Both the position numbers and the translations under genes were made by a program. Shown here one piece after another: positions 21,901-33,222 of a stretch of DNA of 64,000 bases (position 1 is its first letter; each line of letters opens with the position of its first letter). The DNA lies in the NCBI GenBank assembly GCA_020631735.1, contig CM036168.1:101204036-101268035 (forward strand), in the 5' to 3' direction. The DNA is from Saccharum officinarum (taxonomy: Eukaryota; Streptophyta; Magnoliopsida; Poales; Poaceae). Under the pieces are notes generated by a model. It searched no databases, was not told where the DNA came from, and worked only from the letters and a program-made list of their open reading frames with translations.

Positions 21901-23785
21901 AAATTCTTACAGAATTTAAACATCTCATGCCAGATCCATATTTTTCTAAAATACTACACATCCAGTAGATTCTAACAAAATTTATCTCATGATTTTTGGA
22001 TCACTAAAACCCTAGATTCCTATTTTTCCAACTTGTACAAAAATCAGTGACAAAATAATAAAAATCATTTTCACTTCGGACGACTGGGCCGGCCCGGAAA
22101 CGAACTCGGCCCACAACGCATTCCCCCGCGCGCTCGGCCCGCTCAGTACCCCGCCCGCGCGCGACACTGACGGGCGGCCCCCGCGGTCAGTGACCGGAGA
22201 CAGGGGAGGCGGCGACCCGCGAGCTCCGACGAGCTCGAGCTCGCCGGAGAAGGGCTCGCTCGGCCAATCAAGCACTGCCTCGTGCTCTCCGTCACACGGT
22301 GCGTCGATTGGTGCCCGCAGAAGGGATGGGGATGGGGCGGAAGGGGCTTGCCACCGCGAGCGGCGGCCGGTGAGGTCCGGTGGCGGCGCACTGTCGCCGG
22401 TGAGGGTGTACGGTGCTGGCTAGGCTCGGTACGAGCTTCACCGAAGCTAGGCGGAGCTATTTAGATAGGAAGGGAGGATGGAGAGAGACCCGAGGTACCC
22501 GGCCACGGTGAGGTTCCATGGCGGGCTCCGGCGACCTCTCGGAAACGGGGAAGGGAACAATGTGGCTCACCTCGAGTCCAATCACGGCCGTCGGTGGGTC
22601 GAGGAGATGGAGGGCGGTGAGGCGGAGGAAATGGCGGGGTCTAGCGGCCGGTGATGCAGTGTAGCTCGCGCTCGAGCTCGCCGGAGAGGAGCAGCAATGG
22701 CGGCTCGGTTTCGGCGTTTTGCAACTGGAAGAGAGGGCGGAGGAAGTGGAGGCCGGCTCGCGCGTCGTGGCGGTCTTGAAGGCGTCGCGGCCTGGCCGGT
22801 GGGGCCAGGGCCGGTGTACGGGCGCCACCGCGCCTCCACGCGTCGGCGCGGTTCTGTGGCCGGTCGGCCACCTCACTCTGAAGACTGAATCGCGATGACG
22901 GTGCCTCCATCAGTGACTGACAGCGCAACTTTGGGGTTGATTAACTTCTAATCCAGCTCGTTTCAGTGGAAACTCCAATTAACAAAGTTGTAGACCTATG
23001 TAAGCTCTACAAGTTTGTAACAGGCCTCCCGAGCTGATTCGGTCTAGTTAGTAAGATACAGGGGCATCAAGTAGTGCTCAGTGAAACTGGAACCGGTTTT
23101 CAGTTAACGATGCCGACTGAAACCCTAACTTCATGACATCACAACTCATAAACCATGGAGAACCAGACTTGGGTGATGTTGACAAAGTTGTAGGGCTACA
23201 AGAGGACTACAAGTTTGTCAATATGAGTGAAGGCTAGTTTGGTCTGGTTTGCAAACTACAAGCTCCTAAAGTAGGCATCAGTAAAACTGGAGGGTCAGAT
23301 TCCATACTTAGAAAAATTCTAAGTATTGGAGCCACTTCTCTAGCTGACTTGTGGGCCACTTTTGAGCATGTTATGGTCAATTTCATGAGATGGTCATATT
23401 GAGACTTTTGTTCCCCAAGATTTTCTTTACAACTTTGCTTAAAGGTGCTCTTCCATGCAAGGTCTCTAAGTTAGACTTTTTAATTGGTCAAACTAGAGCC
23501 TTCTAGAGTCAAATGGTGGTCAAACCTTTCTTGGAGGGTATTTTTGAAATTTTGATCAACATGAACCTTGCTCCAAATGTTACCCTAAGTATAATTAAGG
23601 TGTTGTAGGTCATGATTGACTACTTTACCTTTTTGTTACACCAACCCCAAGTATTTTATAGAATCAAACAAACAAACCCTAAACAAACACATGAATTGCA
23701 TTACATGAAATACTAAACATGGATTATGCATGTCATGCTTATGCAAATGCAATGCAATTAAGGACTAAACACTTGAGGTGTTACA
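18966..23785 (-). repeat. 3' LTR of the Tekay-like element (4820 bp)
   Basis: On the minus strand it starts TGTAACACC (23785) and ends TGTTACA (18966), so the termini are inverted repeats. The start directly follows the polypurine tract. Inside are a GC-rich island (about 22080-22890) and a patch encoding an acidic peptide (20715-20440). A TATAAATATA sequence lies just downstream of the latter on the minus strand (about 20427-20438). No partner LTR is available for dating. Confidence 0.8.
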
Positions 23786-26700
23786 GCCCTCCCCCCTTAT
23801 AAAAATCTCGTCCCGAGATTTGGAAAGCGTACCATTTTTCATAGAATTCTTTATAACCATCCCGCAAATAATCCTCCCGTTCCCACGTAGCATCACTCTC
23901 ACTTCCCTGATTACTCCACATCACTTTGTACCACTTAACCACTTTACTTCTGGTTACTCGTTCCTGAGTATCGATCACTCGGACTGGCTTTTCTTCATAG
24001 GTTAGGTCGGATTCCAGCCTGATATCACCTAAAGGAACTTGTTCCTCAGGAACTCGAAGACACTTTTTAAGCTGAGATACATGGAAGACGTTGAATATGG
24101 CACTCATTTCAGGAGGCAACTGGATTTTGTATGCGACAGCTCCACTCTTGCCTATGATTTGGAAAGGACCCACGTATCTTGGCGCAAGTTTCCGCTTAAC
24201 ACCAAAACGTTGGACACTTTTCATCGGAGAAACTTTCAAATACACGAAGTCTCCAACTTCAAACTCGAGTGGTTTTCTCCGACGATCCGCATAGCTTTTC
24301 TGTCTAGCTTGGGCTGCAGCCATGTGTTTCTGGATGGTACGGACTTGTTCCTCAGCTTCCTCAACAAAAGCAATACCATAAAATCTTCTCTCACCAGATT
24401 CTATCCAATTTAGTGGGGTTCTACACCTACGACCGTATAAAGCTTCGAATGGAGCCATTTTAATACTCTCTTGATAACTGTTATTGTACGAGAATTCGGC
24501 TAAAGGTAACCATTTTTCCCAAGAACCCTTGGATGAAATGACGCATGCTCGCAACAGATCTTCCAAGATTTGGTTAACTCGTTCTGTCTGACCCGATGTC
24601 TGGGGGTGATAAGCAGAGCTTCTCACTAACTTGGTTCCCAGAAGGTGATGCAAGTGCTCCCAAAAGCGAGCAGTGAACTGGGGACCACGGTCAGATATGA
24701 TAGTACGAGGTATCCCATGAAGCCGGATTATCTGATTGAAGTACAACTCAGCATAGTCAGTGGGACGATAGTCCACTCTCACTGGGATGAAGTGAGCTGA
24801 TTTGGTCAAACGATCAACAATTACCCAAATAGAGTTATGATTTTTGACAGTGGGAGGAAGTCCGACAATGAAATCCATACTTATCTCTTCCCATTTCCAG
24901 CCTGGAATGGAAAGTGGCTGAAGTAGCCCAGCTTTCATGTGCACAGCTTTAACTCTACAGCAGGTGTCACACCTAGCAACATATGCAGCTATCTCTTTCC
25001 GCATCTTGGTCCACCAATAAAATGGCTTCAAATCATAATACATCTTATTGCTGCCAGGATGGATGGACAACTTAGAGGAGTGTGCTTCAGACATAATATC
25101 ATTTCGAAGCTCCCGGTCCTTAGGCACAACTAACCTATCCTTGAACCATAGTACACCCTCTTCATCTATCCTGAACTGTGGAGTTTCTTGTTCTTTCATC
25201 TTACGCTTGATGTGGAATATACCAGTGTCAGTCTTTTGGAGTTCAATAATTCTGTTTTTGAGAGTACAACTGACAGTGATGTTGTACAAGACTGCTGGAT
25301 GTAGAAGGCGAGATCGGTGAAAATCAGTTTCAACTAAGGAATGGCAATGAGACTTACGGCTTAAAGCATCCGCAACTACATTTGCCTTCCCTGGATGATA
25401 GTGCACTTGAAGGTTATAATCTTTAATCAACTCGAGCCATCTTCTTTGACGCATATTCAACTCGGGTTGGGTGAAGATGTATTTGAGGCTTTTGTGGTCG
25501 GTATAGATGTTGCAGACATTGCCCAGCAGATAATGTCGCCAGGCTTTCAAAGCATGAACGACTGCGGCGAGTTCTAAGTCATGTGTTGGGTAATTCGCCT
25601 CATGTTTCCGAAGTTGCCGTGAGGTATATGCAATTACTCGGCCTTCCTGCATCAAAACACCTCCCAAACCTATGCCTGAGGCATCACAGTAAACATCAAA
25701 AGGTTTCTCGATATCCGGTTGTGCCAAAACCGGAGCCGAGGTTAGGAGGGTTCGCAGTTGGTGAAAAGCCGCATCACACTCAGGAGTCCAGACAAACCTG
25801 GTGTCTTTTTGCAGCAACCGAGTCATTGGCTTGGCTATTTTAGAGAAATCCGGGATGAAGCGACGATAATAGCCAGCCAAACCAAGAAAACTCCGGACCT
25901 CGTGAACCGAGATAGGAGCCTTCCAGTTTAGTACTTCCTGTACCTTGGCGGGATCCACCATAATCCCTCCATCGGACAACACATGCCCAAGGAAAGGTAC
26001 TTCACGAAGCCAGAATTCGCACTTACTGAACTTTGCATATAGCTGATGTTCACGCAGTCTTGTGAGGACTATACGTAGATGTTCAGCGTGATCTTCTTCA
26101 TTCACAGAATATACCAGGATGTCATCAATAAATACCACCACAAACTTGTCCAATTCAGGCATAAACACCGAATTCATCAAGTACATGAAGTGTGCTGGGG
26201 CATTAGTCAGACCGAAGGACATGACAAGATACTCATAAAGACCGTATCTCGTCGAGAAGGCTGTTTTTGGAACATCTTCAGGACGGATTTTAATCTGATG
26301 GTACCCAGACCTTAAATCAATCTTGGAAAAGACTTTAGCTTTGGACAATTGATCGAACAAGATGTCGATACGCGGTAGAGGATACTTATTCTTGACAGTG
26401 ACTGCATTCAGAGGTCTATAGTCCACGCACATCCGCAAGGTTTGATCCTTCTTCTTTACAAAGATAGCAGGGCAACCCCACGGAGATGAGCTAGGACGGA
26501 TCAACCCCTTCTTCAAAAGTTCATTCAATTGTACCTTAAGCTCAGCTAACTCATTTGGAGGCATTCTATAGGGTCTCCTAGAGATGGGTGCCGTGCCAGG
26601 CAACAACTCGATTTTAAACTCCACATCCCGATCCGGAGGGAGTCCCGGCAAATCATCGGGAAAAACGTCCGGGAACTCATTTACTACCGGAATTTCGGCC

Positions 26701-27314
26701 AACGCCTTTGCTTGCACAGTATGAATTTCTCCCGACAATTCAACCTTTCTGGGAAGTTGTACTAGAAAACCTTTTTGATCTGTAGGATCTCTGAGCATAA
26801 CTACCCGAGCGGATGTGTCAATGAGTACCCCATTCTGACTCATCCAATTCATGCCCAAGATGACATCTATGTCTAAACCAGGTAAAACCAGTAGGGCAAG
26901 CGAATAACCTCGCCCTTCTATCTCAAACTTAAGGTTCCCCACTACTTTGTTTGTGGAAATATTCCCACTTGCAGCGCTAATACAATATCCCACACCTTCA
27001 ACAGTATGCAACTTGTGCGCAAATTTAGATGCAAACTTAGGACTGATAAAAGAATGCGAAGCACCTGAATCAAAAAGTACCACTGCGGGGTGTTGGTCAA
27101 TTAGAAACTTACCAGCGGTGACCACCTCACCAGATGGAATTTCCTCAATGCTGTTATAATGGGCGTGTCCCTGACGACTACCTTGGTTGACATTTTTCTT
27201 AGGGTACGGACAGTTCCTGGACCAATGGCCTGGCTTGTTACAGTTCCAGCAAGGCATGTTGCTAGGAGGAACACTGGAGCTGCCTTGGCCCGCATTACTC
27301 TTTGGCAGAGCCAC
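23781..27314 (-). CDS. Tekay-like pol polyprotein with chromodomain (intact frame, 1177 codons)
   Basis: A long uninterrupted frame. A zinc knuckle [14 protein letters not shown] (about 22-35) comes first, then protease [12 protein letters not shown] (about 80). RT has [19 protein letters not shown] and catalytic [11 protein letters not shown]. RNase H starts DVYCDASG and ends NVVADALSR. The integrase zinc finger ends CDTCCRVK, and the core has [18 protein letters not shown] and the [11 protein letters not shown] block. GPY/F is [12 protein letters not shown], and the chromodomain core is [17 protein letters not shown] near residue 1140. It covers zinc knuckle to chromodomain; the rest of gag lies upstream in other frames, so gag-pol is not continuous. 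The frame stops two codons inside the LTR border. Catalytic residues look intact. Confidence 0.92.
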   Translation of the reverse strand: MALPKSNAGQGSSSVPPSNMPCWNCNKPGHWSRNCPYPKKNVNQGSRQGHAHYNSIEEIPSGEVVTAGKFLIDQHPAVVLFDSGASHSFISPKFASKFAHKLHTVEGVGYCISAASGNISTNKVVGNLKFEIEGRGYSLALLVLPGLDIDVILGMNWMSQNGVLIDTSARVVMLRDPTDQKGFLVQLPRKVELSGEIHTVQAKALAEIPVVNEFPDVFPDDLPGLPPDRDVEFKIELLPGTAPISRRPYRMPPNELAELKVQLNELLKKGLIRPSSSPWGCPAIFVKKKDQTLRMCVDYRPLNAVTVKNKYPLPRIDILFDQLSKAKVFSKIDLRSGYHQIKIRPEDVPKTAFSTRYGLYEYLVMSFGLTNAPAHFMYLMNSVFMPELDKFVVVFIDDILVYSVNEEDHAEHLRIVLTRLREHQLYAKFSKCEFWLREVPFLGHVLSDGGIMVDPAKVQEVLNWKAPISVHEVRSFLGLAGYYRRFIPDFSKIAKPMTRLLQKDTRFVWTPECDAAFHQLRTLLTSAPVLAQPDIEKPFDVYCDASGIGLGGVLMQEGRVIAYTSRQLRKHEANYPTHDLELAAVVHALKAWRHYLLGNVCNIYTDHKSLKYIFTQPELNMRQRRWLELIKDYNLQVHYHPGKANVVADALSRKSHCHSLVETDFHRSRLLHPAVLYNITVSCTLKNRIIELQKTDTGIFHIKRKMKEQETPQFRIDEEGVLWFKDRLVVPKDRELRNDIMSEAHSSKLSIHPGSNKMYYDLKPFYWWTKMRKEIAAYVARCDTCCRVKAVHMKAGLLQPLSIPGWKWEEISMDFIVGLPPTVKNHNSIWVIVDRLTKSAHFIPVRVDYRPTDYAELYFNQIIRLHGIPRTIISDRGPQFTARFWEHLHHLLGTKLVRSSAYHPQTSGQTERVNQILEDLLRACVISSKGSWEKWLPLAEFSYNNSYQESIKMAPFEALYGRRCRTPLNWIESGERRFYGIAFVEEAEEQVRTIQKHMAAAQARQKSYADRRRKPLEFEVGDFVYLKVSPMKSVQRFGVKRKLAPRYVGPFQIIGKSGAVAYKIQLPPEMSAIFNVFHVSQLKKCLRVPEEQVPLGDIRLESDLTYEEKPVRVIDTQERVTRSKVVKWYKVMWSNQGSESDATWEREDYLRDGYKEFYEKWYAFQISGRDFYKGGGL
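23786..23799 (-). promoter_or_regulatory. Polypurine tract of the Tekay-like element
   Basis: The minus strand reads TAAGGGGGGAGGGC immediately before TGTAACACC. Confidence 0.8.
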
Positions 27315-28185
27315 TGTATATGCCTTACGAAACCCAGTCTTTGCGGCAGGCTTTTTCTGCGGCGGACGGAACTTTGTATTCTGAGCAGGAGGGCGAGGAG
27401 GAGCTCTCGGGCAGCTGGAGCTCGAGACTGTGAAGCACTCGCCTCAATGGCCCTCTTGCGGCTCTTAGAAGCAGAATAGATAGCATTGTTATTCTCTTGA
27501 GTTAGAGCATCGCTGATGAAATCATTGAAAGTAGTACATTTGCTAGTGCCCATTGTTTTCATCAGTTTTGGGCCGAGGCCCCTTTTGAAGCTAGCAATCT
27601 TTTTGGCATCGGTATCCACAAACTCAGTGGCATACCTTGCCAGGTTGTTGAAGGACTGCAAGTATTCAGTCAGGCTTTTGTTTCCTTGTGACAGCCTCAT
27701 AAACTCTGTGTGCTTGATTGCCATAAGACCTGGAGGAATATAATTTCCCCGGAATGCCGCCTTAAACTGATCCCAAGCAATCGGGACATTGGCAGGTAGC
27801 GTGGAACGATAGTGGCTCCACCAAATACCCGCTGGACCATGCAACTGGTGAGAAGCATATTCAGTCTTTAACTCATCAGTCAGGCGAAGCAGACGAAACT
27901 TTTGCTCAATAGTATTTAACCACTCATCAGCTTGCAGTGGTTCTTCCGCTTCCTTGAAGAGCGGGGCTTAGTATCCAGAAAGTCCTTGAAATCACTGTAT
28001 TGATTGGGCTCTGGGCCCTGGCGGCCAGGACGAGCCTCCCGGTTAGCCAGCTGGCGCATAGCATCTGCCAACATGCGCTGCCCTTCGACCACTGTCTGCA
28101 TCAATTCGGCCGGAGTAGGTGGTGGCGGAGGGGGTGGCTGTTCCTCATCCTCATTGCCACGACCCCGACGAAGATTGTACGACAT
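27300..28185 (-). pseudogene. gag of the Tekay-like element, with two frameshifts
   Basis: The ATG at 28185 (MSYNLRRGRG) follows a CAG, resembling a splice acceptor. The first piece, with a proline run and PAELMQTVVEGQRML, is in frame to about 27960. The core capsid piece (GPAGIWWSHYRSTLP, KSLTEYLQSFNNLARYATEF) is in a second frame down to about 27440. The zinc knuckle is in the pol frame. So one shift lies near 27955-27965 and another near 27400-27440. Gag packages the element RNA. Confidence 0.85.
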
Positions 28186-28783
28186 CTGCAAAACGCATAG
28201 CCAATGAGCACTGACGATGTGGGAAACTTGTAGATGAATTATTGTAAATATGTCAAACTGACTTCATGAAATAGACTTCTCATAATAATTAAGGCACAAT
28301 AATTCACCACAACCGCACAATCCATCAAGATGCTCCTTGATGAAGGCTTACTCACGGAGAGCACAACGGTTACCGGACCGTTTACGTTGCTATCTACGTG
28401 ATTTTTGACCGTTTGCACGGGGCTTGGATTCGATCTCAAGATTTTTAGTTGACTAGGAAAGGCTACTTCACACTGACCACAAAGAGATTTCCCAATGAAG
28501 AGTTCCATGGTGGATCATGACTAGCCACCTTGATACCTGCGCGTGCCAAGCAGCACAGCCTTATGTCGCGCGCCATAGGAGGCCCTCGGTTTCGTCGCGG
28601 CACCGAAGGGTGCTAATCGTGACACCATCATCGAACGCAACATAATAAGACATCAAGTTGTGATCGAAATTAACAGGTTCAAACTACATTAAGGAAACAT
28701 ACGGTTCAATCTTACATCCCAAAGTCGAGTTTATTACAAGGCCTCACTCCTTCACAGGGAGGGCACAAAAGACGATCCTAACA

Positions 28784-29416
28784 TTAAAGGCACGTGATGA
28801 CTACTCTAAGCATCATCCCCGAGTCGGTGTCATGGATTTCCCCGCCGTCCTCATCACTGACAGGCTCTAACTCCTCGTCTTCTTCTTCTTCTGGCTCTTC
28901 CTCTGGTGCTTCTGCAGGTGGGGCATCCTGCGCGTCCATCAACCTCCACTTCATCATCATCCTCAGCTATGAAGATGCCTGATCCCATATCTTCATCTAC
29001 ATTGTGTTTTAGGTAGCAGGGGATTAAGCTCGTTGTTCAGGCGGTGCACTTCTTCATGAAGATTATCGTTGTATTCTTCAGCGTTCTCCAACTGTTGCTC
29101 GAGCTCAAACTGGCGAGCTCTCAGAACGTTCTCTTCGTGCCAGGCTTCATCCCTCTGTTCCATCACACGGACCAACATGCGTTGACAGTTGCGGTTTGCC
29201 ACTGTCAACCTCTGGACTGCAAGCGTTTCTTGATCACGATCATGAATCACTTGTTCCAGTTGTTGCCGTGCTGCATCCCTAGCAGCAGTCACCTCTGCCA
29301 GCTCTGCCCTCAGCCTTTCCACCTCAGTAGGCTCAGGGCGGGCTCACGTGGAGCGAGCTGGTGACGCGGTGCCCTGCCCCAGTGGACTTACGAGCGGTCC
29401 TCTTGGTACGTGCCAT
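28784..29416 (-). pseudogene. Extra frame upstream of Tekay gag: H3-tail-like N-terminus, coiled coil, acidic tail
   Basis: The ATG at 29416 opens MARTKRTARKSTGAGHRVTS, matching the histone H3 tail at 11 of its first 12 residues after Met (Q5 to R). It is not a histone gene: no histone fold follows. The first frame ends at a TGA (29335-29333). A second frame (about 29331-28993) encodes a heptad-rich coiled coil (ERLRAELAEVTAARDAARQQ and on). A third and fourth frame (28995-28784) give an acidic tail (AEDDDEVEVD, then EEEPEEEEDEELEPVSDEDG). At least three indels break this copy, about 211 codons long in all. The ATG is directly preceded by TTGTTGCTACAG, a good 3' splice site. Role unknown; histone-tail mimicry is inference. 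Confidence 0.75.
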
Positions 29417-29855
29417 CTGTAGCAACAAGATAAGATACGACTTAAAGTGAGGATCATTTAGGGGATACGAAATTTACTTTAGTCGGAGTACAGAACTTTT
29501 AAGGAGGGAGTAAATGATATGTATGATATAATTAAACATGATGCATGCACGTTTCGTACGTCCTCTCACCTTAGTAGAAACCTAAAGTGCTAACGCTAAA
29601 CGGTGGCATACATACGTTCTCTCATATAAGCGAAACTATCGGTCTACACGTTACGTTGTTAGTGTACCTGCAGAAAAAAATTCCATTGCAGCCCAACAAT
29701 TCCAAAATAACATACAAGGAAGCAGTAGGCTAAATACTTTCCATATACACATCCCCGGATGATAATATATTTCAGTATCAAAGCTACCGATTGATAGATG
29801 CCACAATTAAGTGCTTTTACATAGTTTACATGGTTTAAACATGTAAATATGCAAA
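29417..29855 (-). other. Leader-like non-coding part of the Tekay element up to the gap
   Basis: AT-rich with no open frame of note. I find neither the primer binding site nor an LTR end here. The right part may belong to something else that ends in the gap. Confidence 0.4.
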
Positions 29856-29955
29856 NNNNNNNNNNNNNNNNNNNNNNNNNNNNNNNNNNNNNNNNNNNNN
29901 NNNNNNNNNNNNNNNNNNNNNNNNNNNNNNNNNNNNNNNNNNNNNNNNNNNNNNN
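29856..29955. other. Assembly gap, 100 N
   Basis: Exactly 100 N, the usual placeholder for unknown size. Different retrotransposon types lie on the two sides, so a 5' LTR and flanks may be missing. Confidence 0.99.
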
Positions 29956-32900
29956 TTCTCTGGTGAAGCTTGAAATCTTGCACACATGCATACACTAAAC
30001 ATCACATCGGGCCTTGATGCCGTCACATAGAGTAGACTACCAATCATTGATCTATATAGCTTTTGATCCACCGTGTTGCACTCTTGTCACTATCCAAACT
30101 TCCACTAGTGCCCATTGGGGTTGTAATACTCTTTGCATCTTCCATTCCAAACTTCTTGAGCATATCTTTGATGTACTTGGTTGGCTTACAAATGTTCCTT
30201 CCTTTTATTTGTTTGATTTGAAGTCCAAGAAAGAACTAAGTTCACCAAATCATTGACATTTCAAATTCCTTTGCCATCATTTTTCCCAAACTCATCACAA
30301 TAATCTTGATTGGTTGAACCGAATATGATATCATCAACATATATTTGCAATAAAAAGTCTTTCTCAATCTTCTTGGTGAATAGTGTTTGTATCAACTTTG
30401 CCCATGACAAATCCTTTGGATAGCAAGAAGTCCCTCAATCTTTCATACCATGCTCTAGGTGCTTGCTTTAATCCATACAACCTTCCTTAACTTGTATACA
30501 TGATTAGGTTTTTTGTCATTTCAAAACCGGGAGGGTTTGCTCCACATACACCTCCTCTTGAATGTACCCATTGAGAAATGCACTTTTACATCCATTTGAT
30601 ATAGCTTGATATTGTGAGCAAAGCATAGGCAAGTAAGATCCTAATTGCTTCCAATCTTGCAAGGGGCATAAGTTTCACCAAGTCAAGACCCTCTATTTGT
30701 GTGTAACCTTGAGTCACTAGTCTTGCTTTGTTTCCTTACTACTATCATCTTGATCTTGCTTGTTGCGAAGACCCATCTTGTTTCAACGACATTGTGATCC
30801 TTAGGCCTTTTCAACTAGTTCACATACTTCATTTCTCTTGAAGTTGTTGAGCTCTTCATGCATTGCATTTACCCATCCGGATCTCTCAATGCTTTATCAA
30901 TGTCCTTGGGTTCTTCCATTGACACAAAAGAAGAGTGACCATAAAATGATGTCAATCTTGATCTAGTTTGAACTCCTCTTTGTATGTCACCAATGATGGA
31001 ATCCAATAGATGGTCTCTTGCAATGTTAGTTGGTTGAAGCACTTGGACTTGATTGCTTGGATGTTGATGTTGATCATGAGTTGGAGATGATGAACTAGCC
31101 ACTTGTTGATCTTGTTGCACTTGAGATGATGTACTAGCTTGATTTTGCATTAGAGAACCACTAGCTTGAGTGATTGGACTTTGGAGCACTTGATCTTTGT
31201 TGTCATCTACATTAATAACTTGCTTTGGTCTAATATCACCAATATCCATTTCTTCATAGCATTACTCAATTGAGTTCCTCTCACATCATCCAAGTTATCT
31301 TCTTCATTTGAGAGCCATTTGTTTCATCAAATTCAACATCATGAACTTCTTCAAGTTGACCACTAGCCAAATTCCAAACTCTATAAGCTTTGCTAGTAGT
31401 TGAGTAACCAAGTAGGAATCCTTCATCACATTTCTTCTCAAACTTGCTCAATCTAGTGCCTTTCTTCAAGATATAGCATTTACAACCAATACACGAAAGT
31501 ATGCAATGTTGGGCTTTCTTATTTAAGATCTCATATGGTGTCTTCTCAAGGAACTTGTGGCAATAGAGACGGTTGCTATAAAAGCAAGCGTGTTGATTGC
31601 TTCGGCCAAAATGAATGACTCACATTATACTCATTCAACATTGATCTTGCCATATCAATTAGGTTCTATTCTTCCTTTCAACTAGGCCATTTGATTGAGG
31701 TGTAATACTTGGCCGAGAATTGATGTTTGATTCCAAGCTCTTCACATAACTCATCAACTCTTGTGTTTCTAAACTCACTTTCATTGTCACTTCTTACTTT
31801 CTTGATTGTGGTCTCAAACTCATTTTGCACTCTCTTGATGAACTTCTTAAATATGTCAAATACATCACACTCTTGTCCACAAGAAAGAATACCCATGTGT
31901 ATCTAGTGAAATCATCCACAATCACAAAACCATACTTGTTGCCACCAATGCTTGTGTATGTAGTTGGCCCAAATAGATCCATGTGCAACAACTCAAATGC
32001 CTTGGAAGTACTCATAATGCTCTTCAATGGATAAGTGTTGCCTACTTGCTTTCCGGCTTGACATGCACTACATAGCTTATCCTTCTCAAATGTGACATCC
32101 TTCAAGCCTCTAACTAAGTCATGCTTTACTAACTTGTTCAATTGCTTCATGCCAACATGACCAAGTCTTCTATGCCATAACCAACCCATACTTGATTTGG
32201 TGAGCAAGCATGTTGAAAGTTGAGTGTCACTAGCATTGAAATCAACCAAGTATAGATTCTCATATCTAAAGCCTTTGAAGATCAAGTTAGAGCCATCAAC
32301 ACTAACTATCTCCACATCATCAACACCGAATATGCACTTGAAACCGAGATCACATAATTGAGCAACCGACAACAAGTTGAAATTGAGCTTTTCACTAGTA
32401 GCACATTGGAGATGCTATGATCATTTGAGATTGCAATCCTCGAGAGCCTTTACATCACCCTTGCTATTGTCATCAAATGTGATACTATCAATGCCACTAT
32501 CATTTGATTTGAGAGAGTTAAACATTCTTGAATCACCGGTCATATGTTGAGAGCACCCACTATCAAGCACCCAATGCCTTCCCTCGGCCTTGTAATTTAC
32601 CTACAAAACAATTTAATGTCTCTTAGGTACCCAAACTTGTTTGGGTCCTTGGAGGTTAGTAACTAAGCTCTTTGATACCCAAATGGCCTTCTTCTTTGGG
32701 CCCACAATTGGTGTACCAACAAACCTAGCATGCACACCTTTCTCTCCCTTGGTAAGCACATAACAAGAATCAAAAGAAATGTAAGGTACATTAGCATTTT
32801 TCTTGTTCTTGTTCATTTTATTGCAATTAATCTCTAGATGCCCAACTTGCTTACATCTATTGCAATAACGACCATTGCCCTTCACAAAGCGAGGCTTTGG

Positions 32901-33190
32901 AGTAGCAAAGGCCGCCTTGCCCTTCTTGGGAGTATAGCCTAATCCCTCTTTGTTAAGATAGAACCTTTGGCTACCCAAGCATTTTAGCAAGCGGGCATCC
33001 CCACCATAGGCGTTGCCTAATGCGCGGTGAGATCATCCACCTCTCTCTTGAGAGTCTCAACCACAAGTGATGAATCACTAGTAGTAGAGGTAGAGTTGGT
33101 TGTGGTGGATGATGATGAGCTACATGAAGCATTAGTAGGACTAACAAATAAAGAATCATCAATAATATCACATGTTAGTCCAATATCACA
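29956..33190 (-). pseudogene. Broken pol of the SIRE/Maximus-type element (integrase to RT)
   Basis: Frames 32990-32613 (second zinc knuckle), 32375-31794 (GAG-pre-integrase WLWHRRLGHVGMKQLNKLVK, CSACQAGKQ; integrase start HMDLFGPTTYTSIGGNKYGF), 31896-31678 (integrase core, IKKVRSDNESEFRN), 31469-31281 and 31249-30869 (linker to RT; GVQTRSRLTSFYGHSSF) are split by stops and shifts. RT scraps include LYRSMIGSLLYVTASRPDVM at about 30070-29990. Not functional. Confidence 0.85.
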
Positions 33191-33222
33191 AGTGACAATC
33201 ACTTGCTCCTCCTTAGCTTCCT

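Larger units (their letters stand above)
18966..29855 (-). mobile_element. Tekay-like chromovirus, 3' LTR plus internal region; 5' LTR missing at the gap
   Basis: Minus-strand Ty3/gypsy element with a 4.8-kb 3' LTR, polypurine tract, pol with C-terminal chromodomain, gag, and an extra frame upstream of gag with an H3-like N-terminus. Long LTRs starting TGTAACACC and this pol type point to the Tekay (Del) lineage. The 5' LTR and PBS are not present before the N gap, so they are lost or unassembled. The candidate target duplication on the left is GGACG (18961-18965); its partner is not visible. Confidence 0.85.

Noticed and set aside
22012..22928. Several frames on both strands in the GC-rich part of the Tekay LTR
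   Set aside because: Overlapping frames with no domain, as expected from GC-rich non-coding DNA.
29356..29416. A genuine histone H3 gene
   Set aside because: Only the first 13 or so residues match; the histone fold is absent and the frame lies in a retrotransposon beside gag.
29659..30071. Minus-strand frames crossing the N gap
   Set aside because: They are joined only by unknown bases; the part from 29990 to 30071 is a copia RT scrap, the rest is not coding.
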